Shown here: piece after piece, positions 1 to 8,231 of the stretch | Layout: every line of letters starts with the position of its first letter | How positions within the stretch are numbered: position 1 is the first letter of the stretch | DNA from: CAVTWS01 sp963732655 | Lineage (GTDB): Bacteria; Actinomycetota; Acidimicrobiia; Acidimicrobiales; SHLQ01 | DNA: 64,000 nt | Assembly (NCBI GenBank): GCA_963732655.1 | Contig: CAVTAI010000005.1 | Location: 186,001-250,000, forward strand | Reading direction: 5' to 3' | Translations under genes and position numbers: made by a program | The notes under the pieces: model-generated | Told to the model about the DNA's origin: nothing | The model's input: the letters and a program-made list of their open reading frames with translations, nothing else | Databases searched by the model: none

Positions 1-849
1 GTGGGCCTCATCCTGGCCGTGCTCATGGGAGCGTTCGGGGGCGGAGGCGGAGGCGGAGGGGTGGGCACCGGCGGGGGCGGTGGTCTCAGCGACATCCTCA
101 GTGGGCAGGTCGCGGGCGCCGGGTCATCCGGTTCGGCTGACAACACCCAGCTGGAAGCCACGTGCCAGACCGGCGCTGACGCCAACGAGAACGAGGACTG
201 CCTCATCGTCGGCACCGTCAACAGCGTGCAGGACTACTGGGTCGCCGAGTTCGAGGCCAGCAACCTCCAGTACCAACCGGCGTTCACCAACTTCTTCACC
301 GGCAGCGTCACCACGGGGTGCGGCGGGGCGACGGAGGCCGTCGGGCCGTTCTACTGCCCGGCCGACCAGCAGGTGTATATCGAGCTCGGGTTCTTCGACC
401 TGCTCGAGACCCAGTTCGGCGCGAGCGGGGGCGATTTCGCCCGCGCCTACGTCATCGCCCATGAGTACGGTCACCACGTCCAGAACCTGCTCGGCACCTC
501 GGCCCAGGTGCAGCAGCCGGGCGATCGCGAGGGCGAGGACAGCGCCAGCGTGCGCCTGGAGCTCCAGGCTGACTGCTACGCCGGGGTGTGGGCCAACGAA
601 GCCACGACCAGCCCCGATCCCGCCACCGGGCAGCCCCTCATCGTGGAACTCACCGATGAGGACATCGACGAGGCCCTCTCCGCTGCGGCGGCCGTCGGCG
701 ACGATCGCATCCAGGAATCGGCCACTGGACGGGTCGATCCCGAGAGCTGGACCCACGGCAGCTCCGAGCAGCGCCAACGCTGGTTCCGGGTGGGCCTGAA
801 CTCCGGCGACCCGGAGCAGTGCGACACGTTCAATACCAACGACCTGTAG
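1..849 (+). CDS. Neutral zinc metallopeptidase, YpfJ/KPN_02809 family (5' truncated by window)
   Basis: Predicted membrane-anchored zinc peptidase of the family PF04228. The zincin motif H-E-Y-G-H-H lies at about residues 154-159 of the visible part. The visible N-terminus is a short hydrophobic stretch followed by a long glycine-rich linker, as in this family, where a single membrane segment precedes the extracytoplasmic domain. Family members usually have 20-30 more residues before that segment, so the true start is probably upstream of the window edge. The C-terminal part keeps the family's conserved acidic and W-x-H-G-S-S region. The substrate is unknown. The gene ends just before a strong hairpin. 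Confidence 0.85.
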   Translation: MGLILAVLMGAFGGGGGGGGVGTGGGGGLSDILSGQVAGAGSSGSADNTQLEATCQTGADANENEDCLIVGTVNSVQDYWVAEFEASNLQYQPAFTNFFTGSVTTGCGGATEAVGPFYCPADQQVYIELGFFDLLETQFGASGGDFARAYVIAHEYGHHVQNLLGTSAQVQQPGDREGEDSASVRLELQADCYAGVWANEATTSPDPATGQPLIVELTDEDIDEALSAAAAVGDDRIQESATGRVDPESWTHGSSEQRQRWFRVGLNSGDPEQCDTFNTNDL

Positions 850-850
850 A

Positions 851-884
851 GGTTCGGCCGGCAACCCTGGTTGCCGGCCGAACC
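851..884. terminator. Perfect 16-bp inverted repeat, bidirectional terminator candidate
   Basis: The arms 851-866 and 869-884 are exact reverse complements with a 2-nt loop. The repeat lies between two convergent genes (stops at 849 and 923). There is no T-run, so it is a terminator-type hairpin rather than a classical rho-independent one. Confidence 0.7.
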
Positions 885-922
885 ATCTCTGGTCGGCCTG
901 ACGGCCTGATCGAACGGCGGGT

Positions 923-1873
923 TCAGCCGCCGGCGGTGATGGCGTCGAACGTCTCGGGCACGTCGATCTCGGCCACGGCGGCGTAGCCGTTGACGAACGC
1001 GTCGACGTCGTCGACGAACTCGGTGAGCGTCGACGCGCAGTCGACGGTCACCGCATCGCGATCGCCGATGACGATCGCCAGCGGAACGTCGACGACGCCC
1101 TGCACCTCGCCGACCGAGCAGGACGGGATGTTCACGTTGAACAGCAGGTTGGGGGTGGTGCCGGCGTCTGAGGCGGCCAGCAACTCGTCACGGTGCTCCT
1201 CGAGGAACGACAGGACCACCTCAACACCGCTGGCGAAATCGAACTGGTCAGGGGGGATGATGCCCTGGCTGAAGGCCGCGGCGGGGAGGCCGTTCTCGGC
1301 GGCGATGCGTCCGGCGCCGACCGTGCCCGAGAGTCCGGCGAACGCGCCGATGTTCTGACCGCTGTTGATCCCGGAGAAGACGACGTGGGGCCGTTCGGAC
1401 AGGTTGGCCAGGGCCCAGATCACGGTGTCGCCGGGGAACCCGTCGACCGCGATGGCCGGGTAGCCGCTCGGGGTGGTGACCTCCGAAGATGTCAGCTCAC
1501 CCGGGGTGGTCTGCGAACCGGTACCGCTCTGGTTGCCGCTCGGAGCCACCACGGTGACCTCGACATCGGGAAGCTGGATGAGCGCCTGCACCATGGCGTC
1601 GAGCCCCGGGCCGGTGTAGCCGTCGTCGTTCGTCACCAGGATCCGGAGTGGCTCGGGGGCCACCGTGGTGGTGGTCTCGGCGACTGACGTGGTCGTCTCG
1701 GCGGCCACGGTGGTCGTGGTCGCCGCGCTGTCCTCAGGAGCCCCACCGTCGTCGGGTGCCGTCGTGGTTGTCTCGTCGGCCGAGATGTCAGCGCTGGCGT
1801 CGTCATCGTCCCCGCACGACGTGAAGATGAGGGCCACGCTCAGTGCGGCGATGACCAGGGCGCGTCGGGACAT
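923..1873 (-). CDS. SurE-family 5'/3'-nucleotidase-like lipoprotein
   Basis: The protein has a lipoprotein signal with lipobox F-T-S-C (Cys20), then a Thr/Ala/Glu-rich linker to about residue 72. A SurE domain follows. The metal-binding T-N-D-D-G-Y-T-G-P-G motif is at 81-90, with the downstream S-G-I-N-S-G-Q-N and S-G-T-V-G-A motifs of the family. SurE enzymes are metal-dependent phosphatases of nucleoside monophosphates and are normally cytosolic. Here the signal peptide and linker place the domain outside the membrane, which suggests nutrient scavenging (inference). It is monocistronic between two convergent or spaced genes. Confidence 0.85.
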   Translation of the reverse strand: MSRRALVIAALSVALIFTSCGDDDDASADISADETTTTAPDDGGAPEDSAATTTTVAAETTTSVAETTTTVAPEPLRILVTNDDGYTGPGLDAMVQALIQLPDVEVTVVAPSGNQSGTGSQTTPGELTSSEVTTPSGYPAIAVDGFPGDTVIWALANLSERPHVVFSGINSGQNIGAFAGLSGTVGAGRIAAENGLPAAAFSQGIIPPDQFDFASGVEVVLSFLEEHRDELLAASDAGTTPNLLFNVNIPSCSVGEVQGVVDVPLAIVIGDRDAVTVDCASTLTEFVDDVDAFVNGYAAVAEIDVPETFDAITAGG

Positions 1874-1920
1874 GGATGGTTCCTCTCGGATGGGCCGGCT
1901 GGGAGTCCGGCCGGGGCAGC

Positions 1921-2295
1921 CTACGAGCGACCGAAGTCGTCGTCGAAGCGTTCGATGTCGTCTTCGCCGAAGTAGTCACCCGTTTGGACCTCGACGAAGA
2001 CCAGGGGGGTGGTGCCGACGTTGGCGATGCGGTGGGCCGCCATCACCGGAACGTCGATCGACGCACCCGCCGGAACGTGTTGGTCCACGCCGTCGAGGGT
2101 GACCAAAGCATCGCCGGTGACCACGAACCAGTGCTCGCATCGGAGGCGGTGACGCTGGTAACTGAGCCGGCGCCCGGGCTCGACGGTCACCTCTTTGACC
2201 TTGTGGTGGCCGTCGTCGAGCAGGACCACGTAGTGCCCCCATGGGCGTTCACCGACTTCGCCGGTGGTGCTCGACGCCGCGGGGCCTTCAGTCAT
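1921..2295 (-). CDS. Cupin, mannose-6-phosphate isomerase type II C-terminal-like
   Basis: A single-domain cupin of about 124 residues resembling the isomerase domain of type II phosphomannose isomerase/GDP-mannose pyrophosphorylase (PF01050). It has the W-G-H-Y start, the metal-binding R-H-R-L-R-C-E-H-W cluster, the G-x-x-x-x-P-A-G-A-S turn and the A-H-R-I-A-N strand. ATG at 2295 is chosen because the domain begins directly after it, although the frame stays open further upstream. It is a stand-alone domain without the nucleotidyltransferase half. The sugar substrate is not shown by the sequence. It lies downstream of pyrE on the same strand with a gap of about 90 nt. Confidence 0.8.
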   Translation of the reverse strand: MTEGPAASSTTGEVGERPWGHYVVLLDDGHHKVKEVTVEPGRRLSYQRHRLRCEHWFVVTGDALVTLDGVDQHVPAGASIDVPVMAAHRIANVGTTPLVFVEVQTGDYFGEDDIERFDDDFGRS

Positions 2296-2387
2296 GACGC
2301 TGGAGCGTACGGCACCACGCGGCAGGGTCCAACCACCGGCGCCCGGCTTGGGGACGGGCGCGGGCGAGCCCGAGCGGAGGAGCGTGA

Positions 2388-2951
2388 TCACGACGGCGGC
2401 CCGACCGGCTCGATGCCGAGGTCGCGGTAGGTGAGCATCGGGAAGTACGCCACCCCCCGTTGCGCCAGGGCCGGCGCAGCCTGCTCGCCCCGGTCGACGA
2501 GGGTGGCGGCGGCGACCACCCGGGCGCCCGCGGCCTCGACGGCGTCGACGGCCTTCAGGATCGAGCCACCGGACGTGATGACGTCTTCGACGATGAGGAC
2601 GCCCTCCCCGACCTCCAGGTGCGCCCCCTCGACGAGCTGACCCGTCCCGCGGTTCTTCGGCTCCTTGCGCACGAAGAACCAGCGCCCGCCCGTCACCGCG
2701 GCCACGCCCACGGCCAGGTGATCGGCTCCCATGGTCAATCCTCCCGTGGCCGAGAACGTGATGCCGGCAGCGGAGACCGCCTCGACGATGGCCCGGCAGG
2801 CCAGGTGGAGATCGGGGTAGTGCGCCAGGGCCAGCTTGCCGTCGATGAAGTCCTGGGACCTGGCCCCGGATGCCAGCTGCACCGGGGCCGGCAGGCGGCG
2901 GTAGCCGCGAGCCAAGATGATCTGGCGGAGGTCGTCTCGGAGGTCGCTCAC
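2388..2951 (-). CDS. pyrE: Orotate phosphoribosyltransferase
   Basis: Transfers phosphoribosyl from PRPP to orotate, giving OMP in pyrimidine synthesis. The 187-residue protein has the OPRT N-terminal half (S-G-A-R-S-Q-D-F-I-D near 30), the catalytic-loop region R-K-E-P-K-N-R-G-T-G and the PRPP motif V-L-I-V-E-D-V-I-T-S-G-G-S. The frame is open far upstream, but GTG at 2951 gives the normal family length. Upstream residues are low-complexity shadow sequence that would overlap the divergent SDR gene. Confidence 0.88.
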   Translation of the reverse strand: MSDLRDDLRQIILARGYRRLPAPVQLASGARSQDFIDGKLALAHYPDLHLACRAIVEAVSAAGITFSATGGLTMGADHLAVGVAAVTGGRWFFVRKEPKNRGTGQLVEGAHLEVGEGVLIVEDVITSGGSILKAVDAVEAAGARVVAAATLVDRGEQAAPALAQRGVAYFPMLTYRDLGIEPVGPPS

Positions 2952-3098
2952 GCGGCCGAGCCTACGACCTCGGGCCGACGGGCCGGATGGGCGGCAGGTC
3001 CATCGGGGTGGCTCGCGTGAGTGGCACGGAGTGGTCCGGCCGTGGTTCGATGCCTCGGCGTCGGGTCCCGGGCGGACCCGCAAGAACAGGGGAACCTC

Positions 3099-3866
3099 GT
3101 GGCACGACTCGATGGCAAGACGGTGATCGTCACCGGCGGTGCCCGGGGCATGGGGGCCGCCCATGTTCGGGTACTTGCCGCCGAAGGGGCGAGGGTCGTC
3201 TTCGGGGACGTGCTCGACGCCGACGGGGAGGCGTTGGCGGCCGAGGTTGGGCCCGCAGTCACCTATCTGCACCTCGACGTGACGAAGCCGGAGGACTGGC
3301 ACCGGGCGATCGACACGGCGCAGGCCATCGGGCCGGTGAACGGACTCGTCAACAACGCGGCGATCCACGCCACCAACGCCATCGTGGACGAATCGGTGGA
3401 ACAGATCCGCCGGGTGTTCGAGGTCAACTTCATCGGGACGTTCCTCGGGGTGCAGTCCGTGACGGAACCCATGACGGCGGCGGGTGGGGGTTCGATCGTC
3501 AACGTGTCGTCGACCGGTGGGCTCACCGGGTTGCCCGGCTACACGGCCTACGGCGCCTCCAAGTGGGCCGTTCGCGGGTTCACCAAGACCGCGGCCATCG
3601 AGCTCGGGCCGCTCGGCATTCGCGTCAACTCCGTCCACCCCGGACCGATCAGGACGGCGATGCTGCCGATCGTGGGCGATCCCCAGACGTCTGGTCAGTT
3701 CGCCGGCCTGCCGCTGCGCCGACCCGGGGAGCCCGAGGAGGTGTCTCGGCTGATGGTGTACCTCATCTCGGACGAGAGCTCGTTCCAGACCGGCGCCGAA
3801 TTCGTGATCGACGGCGGCTCCACCGCCGGCCCGGCTCGCGTGGTACGGCACGCCGACGTGTCATGA
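3099..3866 (+). CDS. SDR family NAD(P)-dependent oxidoreductase
   Basis: Classical short-chain dehydrogenase/reductase of 255 residues. It has the cofactor motif T-G-G-A-R-G-M-G (12-19), N-N-A-A, the catalytic pair Tyr151/Lys155 in Y-G-A-S-K, and P-G-P-I-R-T-A after it. The sequence resembles the 3-alpha/20-beta-hydroxysteroid dehydrogenase group, but the substrate is not proven. GTG at 3099 is chosen because the SDR fold starts there. Its stop overlaps the ATG of the following VOC gene (ATGA), so the two are coupled. Confidence 0.85.
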   Translation: MARLDGKTVIVTGGARGMGAAHVRVLAAEGARVVFGDVLDADGEALAAEVGPAVTYLHLDVTKPEDWHRAIDTAQAIGPVNGLVNNAAIHATNAIVDESVEQIRRVFEVNFIGTFLGVQSVTEPMTAAGGGSIVNVSSTGGLTGLPGYTAYGASKWAVRGFTKTAAIELGPLGIRVNSVHPGPIRTAMLPIVGDPQTSGQFAGLPLRRPGEPEEVSRLMVYLISDESSFQTGAEFVIDGGSTAGPARVVRHADVS

Positions 3867-4264
3867 CGGTCGAGTTCATCGACCATGTGACGTTGACGGT
3901 CGCCGACGTCGACCGGTCGATCGCGTTCTACGAGCGTGTCCTCGGAGCGACGCTGCTGTACCCCGATGTCTGGCGCGCCGGGAAGATGCCGGTGGCGCTG
4001 GTTCAGGTCGGGGGTTCCCGGCTCAGCCTGCACCCGGCGGCGGCTCCGGCCGAACCGCACGCCCGCGTGCCGGGTTCCGGCTCGGGTGATCTCTGCTTCC
4101 GGTGGTCAGGGACGATCACCGAGGCCGAGACCTGGCTGGTGGGGGCCGGCGTCGTGGTGGAGCTCGGCCCGGAACCGAGATCGGCCAGTTCGGGTGCGGC
4201 CGCCCAATCCGTGTACTTCCGGGACCCCGACGGCAACCTGATGGAGTTCCTGGCCGTCGACTGA
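3863..4264 (+). CDS. VOC (glyoxalase/bleomycin resistance/dioxygenase) family protein
   Basis: A single vicinal-oxygen-chelate domain of 133 residues. It opens with D-H-V-T-L-T-V-A-D-V-D-R-S-I-A-F-Y and closes with Y-F-R-D-P-D-G-N-L-M-E-F. The metal ligands expected in this superfamily (His near the N-terminus, Glu in the last strand) are present. It is translated with the preceding SDR through a 4-bp overlap, so it may act on the same substrate or its product (inference). The reaction cannot be named. Confidence 0.8.
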   Translation: MTVEFIDHVTLTVADVDRSIAFYERVLGATLLYPDVWRAGKMPVALVQVGGSRLSLHPAAAPAEPHARVPGSGSGDLCFRWSGTITEAETWLVGAGVVVELGPEPRSASSGAAAQSVYFRDPDGNLMEFLAVD

Positions 4265-4294
4265 CAGCTCAGACAACTCCCCAGGCGTCGAGGG

Positions 4295-4750
4295 TCAGGG
4301 CCCGGCGACGGCGGCGGCGGGAAGGAACCCGGTCGTGCCGCCGAAGGAGACTTCCAGCCAGGCCCCGGACGGGCTGGCCCCGCCGGTTCCGGTCGGGACG
4401 ACGCTGGTGCCGTCAGGGAGGTCGGCGAGGACGGAGTAGGTGAGGTCGGGACCGGAGCGAAGTGGAACTGGCGAGCCGTCGGGGCTCGTCACGGTGGCGG
4501 CCGGATCGCTGAAGGCCAGGGCATCGGGAGGTCCTTCGCCGGTCGAGGAGTCGAGCTCTCGGTCGTCCGCGGTGCTGTCGCGAGGCGTGACCGCCGGTGC
4601 GAGCTCGGTGGCCTCGATCTCGTCAGCGGTCGGCGGCCCGGCGGGGGCGGCGTCCGGCTCGACCTCGACCTTGCACGCGGTGACCGCCAAACCCAACGTG
4701 ATCGCCATCGCGGCGGACGCGAGGAGCCGGCGGCCAGGTCCAGATGCCAT
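4295..4750 (-). CDS. Lipoprotein with C-terminal SH3b-like domain
   Basis: A 151-residue exported lipoprotein with a basic N-terminus, hydrophobic segment and lipobox A-V-T-A-C (Cys26). An acidic, Pro/Glu/Asp-rich linker (about 27-80) follows. The C-terminal domain of about 65 residues reads P-V-P-L-R-S-G-P-D-L-T-Y-S-V and W-L-E-V-S-F-G-G-T-T-G-F-L, the pattern of bacterial SH3 (SH3_3) domains that bind cell-wall peptides. The function is unknown; a wall-associated role is inference. Confidence 0.7.
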   Translation of the reverse strand: MASGPGRRLLASAAMAITLGLAVTACKVEVEPDAAPAGPPTADEIEATELAPAVTPRDSTADDRELDSSTGEGPPDALAFSDPAATVTSPDGSPVPLRSGPDLTYSVLADLPDGTSVVPTGTGGASPSGAWLEVSFGGTTGFLPAAAVAGP

Positions 4751-4820
4751 ACCCTCACAATCGACCGCCCAGCTCGATCACTTGAGCGCCGGGCCCCGTT
4801 GGGCCGGCGCGACCGGCGCG

Positions 4821-5030
4821 TCAGGTGTCGAGGAGAAGCACCAGGACGAACACGCCGATGCCGACGACCACCGCCCACCACGGCACGCCGAGCGCCAGAG
4901 CCAGCACGCCGACGCAGATGACGGGGAGCGCAGCGATCGAGGCCCACCGGATCAGGCGGGCCCGGTCGAACGGGGGGTCCGGGTCCGGGTCGTTCGCCCG
5001 GCGGGACACGGTGTCGGGGTGCTCCTCCAT
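4821..5030 (-). CDS. Small hypothetical membrane protein
   Basis: A 69-residue protein with a charged N-terminal third (E-E-H-P-D...D-P-D-P-D-P-P-F-D-R-A-R) and two closely spaced hydrophobic segments at about 32-50 and 51-68. I do not recognise a family. ATG at 5030 gives a compact membrane protein; the open frame upstream is shadow of the adjacent gene. It lies 31 nt downstream of the 2-hydroxyacid dehydrogenase gene on the same strand. Confidence 0.55.
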   Translation of the reverse strand: MEEHPDTVSRRANDPDPDPPFDRARLIRWASIAALPVICVGVLALALGVPWWAVVVGIGVFVLVLLLDT

Positions 5031-5061
5031 GCGGACGCCACAGTACTTCGCCGATGACCGG

Positions 5062-5988
5062 TCAGTAGCCCGCGACCCGATCCACGATTCCGAGGAGCGG
5101 CTCGCCGCCGATCCATCGGGCGAGGTTGGCAGCGAAGTACTCATCGAGCATGCGGAGCGCGGTGGGCGAGCTCCACGACACGTGCGGGCTGAGCCGCACC
5201 CGGGGGTGGGTGTACAGCCAGTGACCAGCCGGAAGGGGCTCGGGTTCGCACACGTCGAGGGTGGCCCGGCCGACCAGACCGGCATCGAGGGCCCGGCGGA
5301 GGGCATCCTGATCGATGACCGCACCACGGGCGACGTTGATGAGGTGGGCGCCGGGTCGCAGGGCGGCCAACGTGGACTCACCGAACAGACCTGCGGTTTC
5401 GGCGGTGACGGGTACGGCGACCACGACGTGGTCGGCCTGACCGAGTGCGGTGGGAAGATCTCGCACCAGCTCGACCCCCGGCACGGGTGTCGAGTCGGTG
5501 CGTCGACGAACGCCCAGGACCCGCATGTCGAAGGCGACGCAGCGGCGCGCGACCTCGCGTCCGATGCCGCCCAGACCGACCAGCGCGACGGTCTGCCCGG
5601 CCAGGCCCCCGAGCCGGGCCCGGGACCACGCGGCCGGAGGCTCGATCACGAACAGCGTGGCGAGCTGCTTCTCGTGGTCGAGCATGGCAGCGAGCACGTA
5701 CTCGCTGATCGGTACTCCGCTCGCCCCCCGGGTGCAGGTGAGGGGTATGGCCTCCGGGAGCTCGCCCAGCGGGAACCGCTCGATGCCCGTGCCCAGGCTG
5801 TGCACCCACCGGAGGCCTCGCCGGCTCAGGTCGGCCAGGTGAGGCGAGCCGAGCGCGGTGGTGACGAAGATGTCGCCTCGGAGGTGATCCGGGAGCGGCT
5901 CGGCCACGGCGACGAACTCGATGTCGGGGAACCGCTCGGTCATGTCATCGTGGAACCGGGCGCCGAGGTGGTGCAGGACCGTGGTCAC
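5062..5988 (-). CDS. D-2-hydroxyacid dehydrogenase, NAD-binding
   Basis: A member of the D-isomer-specific 2-hydroxyacid dehydrogenase family (308 residues). The Rossmann motif is V-G-L-G-G-I-G near residue 140. Then come I-N-V-A-R-G-A-V-I-D (substrate Arg), D-V-C-E-P-E-P-L (Glu) and L-S-P-H-V-S-W (catalytic His near 269). The N-terminal catalytic part is shorter than in phosphoglycerate dehydrogenase, which points to the glyoxylate/hydroxypyruvate reductase-like subgroup. GTG at 5988 is chosen because ORF sequence upstream overlaps the divergent TetR gene and is low-complexity. Confidence 0.82.
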   Translation of the reverse strand: MTTVLHHLGARFHDDMTERFPDIEFVAVAEPLPDHLRGDIFVTTALGSPHLADLSRRGLRWVHSLGTGIERFPLGELPEAIPLTCTRGASGVPISEYVLAAMLDHEKQLATLFVIEPPAAWSRARLGGLAGQTVALVGLGGIGREVARRCVAFDMRVLGVRRRTDSTPVPGVELVRDLPTALGQADHVVVAVPVTAETAGLFGESTLAALRPGAHLINVARGAVIDQDALRRALDAGLVGRATLDVCEPEPLPAGHWLYTHPRVRLSPHVSWSSPTALRMLDEYFAANLARWIGGEPLLGIVDRVAGY

Positions 5989-6109
5989 CGGAGCAGTGAA
6001 CCTTCGGTCAGCGGCTGGCGTCAAGAGTCCGCCACCGGGCGACGTCGGTCGGCGCAGCGGCCGATCGCGTTTTGTCCTCCGACCGGCCTGTTGAGCAAGA
6101 TGACGGCCC

Positions 6110-6703
6110 ATGACATCGGTCACACGGGAATCGAAGCAGGCGGGTCGGCGGGCCCGCGTGCTCCAGGTGGCCATGTCCCTGGCGAGCCAAGGTGGATACG
6201 ACGCCGTTCAGATGCGTGATGTCGCGGCCCAGTCCGAAGTGGCCATCGGCACCGTGTATCGCTACTTCTCGTCGAAGGACGTCCTGCTGATCTCCGGTCT
6301 GGCCAGCTGGTCCGAGTACTCGCTCGACCAGCTCCGGTCGATGCCGATGCGGGGCGAGACCCCGGCCGACCGTCTGGCCAACGCCCTGGAGACGACCGCC
6401 CGCTGGTCCGACGGCGAACCGCGACTGATGAAGGCCATGATGACGGCGCTCGGGTCGACCGACCCGGCGACGCTCGCTCCGAAGGCGGGTGTCGATGCCG
6501 CGGTGCGGTCGTTGATCATCTACGCCATCGGCGACGCCCCCGGAGTCGATGTCGATGCCGTGCGCCGGCTCATCGGTCACGTGTGGTTCTCCTCGACGAT
6601 GCGGTGGGTCAGCGGTCAGGCCCCGACCGGCAGCGTCGGACACGAGTTGGGTTTCACGGCGCGCCTCCTGCTCGGCCTGCCGACGGTCAGGCAGCAGGTC
6701 TGA
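6110..6703 (+). CDS. TetR family regulator, KstR-like
   Basis: A 197-residue repressor. The N-terminal helix-turn-helix reads A-V-Q-M-R-D-V-A followed by I-G-T-V-Y-R-Y-F-S-S-K, very close to mycobacterial KstR, the repressor of cholesterol side-chain and ring A/B genes. The C-terminal part also follows KstR (L-M-K-A-M, H-V-W-F-S-S...R-W-V-S, A-R-L-L-L-G). It is therefore a plausible steroid- or acyl-CoA-responsive regulator. It is divergent from the 2-hydroxyacid dehydrogenase. A small palindrome (T-G-A-C-A-T-C-G-G-T-C-A) overlaps its first codons and may be incidental. Confidence 0.78.
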   Translation: MTSVTRESKQAGRRARVLQVAMSLASQGGYDAVQMRDVAAQSEVAIGTVYRYFSSKDVLLISGLASWSEYSLDQLRSMPMRGETPADRLANALETTARWSDGEPRLMKAMMTALGSTDPATLAPKAGVDAAVRSLIIYAIGDAPGVDVDAVRRLIGHVWFSSTMRWVSGQAPTGSVGHELGFTARLLLGLPTVRQQV

Positions 6704-6926
6704 GAGGTCACCGATCCCACGGCCTTGGGCCGTCACGACGGATGAGAATCTCGCGCGCGCTGGGTTGTCGAGGGGGTTCGGGGGAACGGCTCCTGCGGTT
6801 CCCCCGCCCTACACCGGTGTGGCTTCGCCATCCCGGTGCAGCCAAGATGAGCGCCGGCGAAGCCGGCAAATCCCGAAAACTCGCCCGAACGGAGCGAGCG
6901 AAGCGAGCGAGTGAGGGTGATTCTCG
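6704..6926. other. Non-coding stretch with GAGCGAGC-rich repeats between convergent genes
   Basis: 223 bp between the stop codons of the TetR and dinB genes. It contains a direct-repeat cluster near 6892-6914 built from GAGC/GAGT units and a short G-C-C-G-G-C-G-A-A-G-C-C-G-G-C dyad near 6852-6866. Open frames through it give only Arg/Ser/Ala low-complexity peptides, so I treat it as non-coding, possibly a dispersed extragenic repeat. Confidence 0.5.
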
Positions 6927-8180
6927 TCATAGCTCGCGTTCGGCGAGTTCGCGAAACGCATCGGGGACCGACGAGTGATCGCCGAGCACGACCGATCCGT
7001 ACCCCACTGCCGCCCGGCCGAAGCGTTCCCGCACGGCGTCGACCGAGGCCTCCACGGCCCGGCGCGACCCGGCTGCGGCCGACCCGGGACGGAGGGGGTC
7101 GGACCGCACTGCGCCGTCGAGCGGGAGCTCGAGCTGTACGAGGTCGTCGTCGACCAGATTCGACAACGACACACCGAGGAGCGAGATCGTGTGCTCCTGA
7201 GGGTGCTGGGCGAGGGCGGTGCGGACGAGGGATTCCGCCACCTCGGTGATCGTGAGGGTCGACGACACCGGATGCACGAGCGTGTGCGCCCGGGTGATGG
7301 AGCGCAGATCGGCGAAACGGATACGGACGTTGACGGTGCGACCGGACCGATGTTTGGCCCGAAGGCGGCCGGCCACCCGGTCCGCCAGATGGGCGAGCGT
7401 GGCCCGAACGAGGGCTGGGTCGGCTTCTTGGCGCCCGAGCGCGGACTGGGCGCCGACCGATGACGCGCGGCGGGCCGACCGGACCCGCCGGCGATCCTCG
7501 TTGGCGGCCAGAGCCATCACCTTGGTGCCGAGGGCGCGCCCCAGCAGGGCGGTGACCGCCTGATCGGGTGACTCCGCCAACTGTCCGATGGTCGAGATGC
7601 CGAGGGCGGCCAGACGACGTTGGGTGACCGGCCCGATCCCCCACACCAACCCGACCGGCAGCGGGTCGAGGAAGGCGCGTTCGGCGTCGGCCGGAACGAC
7701 GGCCAAACCATCGGGTTTGGCGACCTGGGAGGCGATCTTGGCCAGGTGTTTGGTGCGGGCCACGCCGATCGAGATGGGCAGGCCGATGTCGTCGCGCACG
7801 CGCTGGCGGATCGTCTGGGCGATGGTGGCCGGCAGACCGAAGAGGTGCACGGCGCCGGACACGTCGAGGAAGGCTTCGTCGATCGATATGCGTTCGACGA
7901 CGGGCGTGATGTCGTGCAGAACCGACATGACCTCGTCGCTGAGCCGCTGGTACTCGGAGAAGTGTCCGCCGACGAACAGCAGGCCCGGACAGAGTTGGCG
8001 CGCCTGGCGTCCGGGCATGCCGCCCTTCACGCCACAGAGGCGGGCCTCGTAGGACGCCGCCAGCACGACCCCGCCGCCCACGGCGATCGGGCGGCCCCTC
8101 AGGGAGGGATCGAGCAACTGCTCGACCGACGCATAGAAGGCGTCGAGGTCCGCGTGGAGGATCGTTTCGGCCGGCCGCAT
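6927..8180 (-). CDS. dinB: DNA polymerase IV (Y-family translesion polymerase)
   Basis: A 417-residue DinB polymerase that copies past damaged template bases. The Y-family motifs are intact: D-L-D-A-F-Y-A-S-V-E-Q near the N-terminus, the Y-E-A-R steric/contact motif, and catalytic S-I-D-E-A-F-L-D-V. After these come the thumb helix-hairpin-helix (V-W-G-I-G-P-V-T) and the little-finger domain. Length is typical. No obvious LexA box is visible before the start, so SOS control is not shown. Confidence 0.92.
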   Translation of the reverse strand: MRPAETILHADLDAFYASVEQLLDPSLRGRPIAVGGGVVLAASYEARLCGVKGGMPGRQARQLCPGLLFVGGHFSEYQRLSDEVMSVLHDITPVVERISIDEAFLDVSGAVHLFGLPATIAQTIRQRVRDDIGLPISIGVARTKHLAKIASQVAKPDGLAVVPADAERAFLDPLPVGLVWGIGPVTQRRLAALGISTIGQLAESPDQAVTALLGRALGTKVMALAANEDRRRVRSARRASSVGAQSALGRQEADPALVRATLAHLADRVAGRLRAKHRSGRTVNVRIRFADLRSITRAHTLVHPVSSTLTITEVAESLVRTALAQHPQEHTISLLGVSLSNLVDDDLVQLELPLDGAVRSDPLRPGSAAAGSRRAVEASVDAVRERFGRAAVGYGSVVLGDHSSVPDAFRELAEREL

Positions 8181-8231
8181 GTCCCTGACCGTAGACGAAC
8201 ACCTGTTCGACGAGCAAGGGGCCGAGCGGTG

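Noticed and set aside
6110..6121. TGACATCGGTCA palindrome as an autoregulatory operator
   Set aside because: It lies inside the first codons of the TetR gene, is short, and no second copy was seen.
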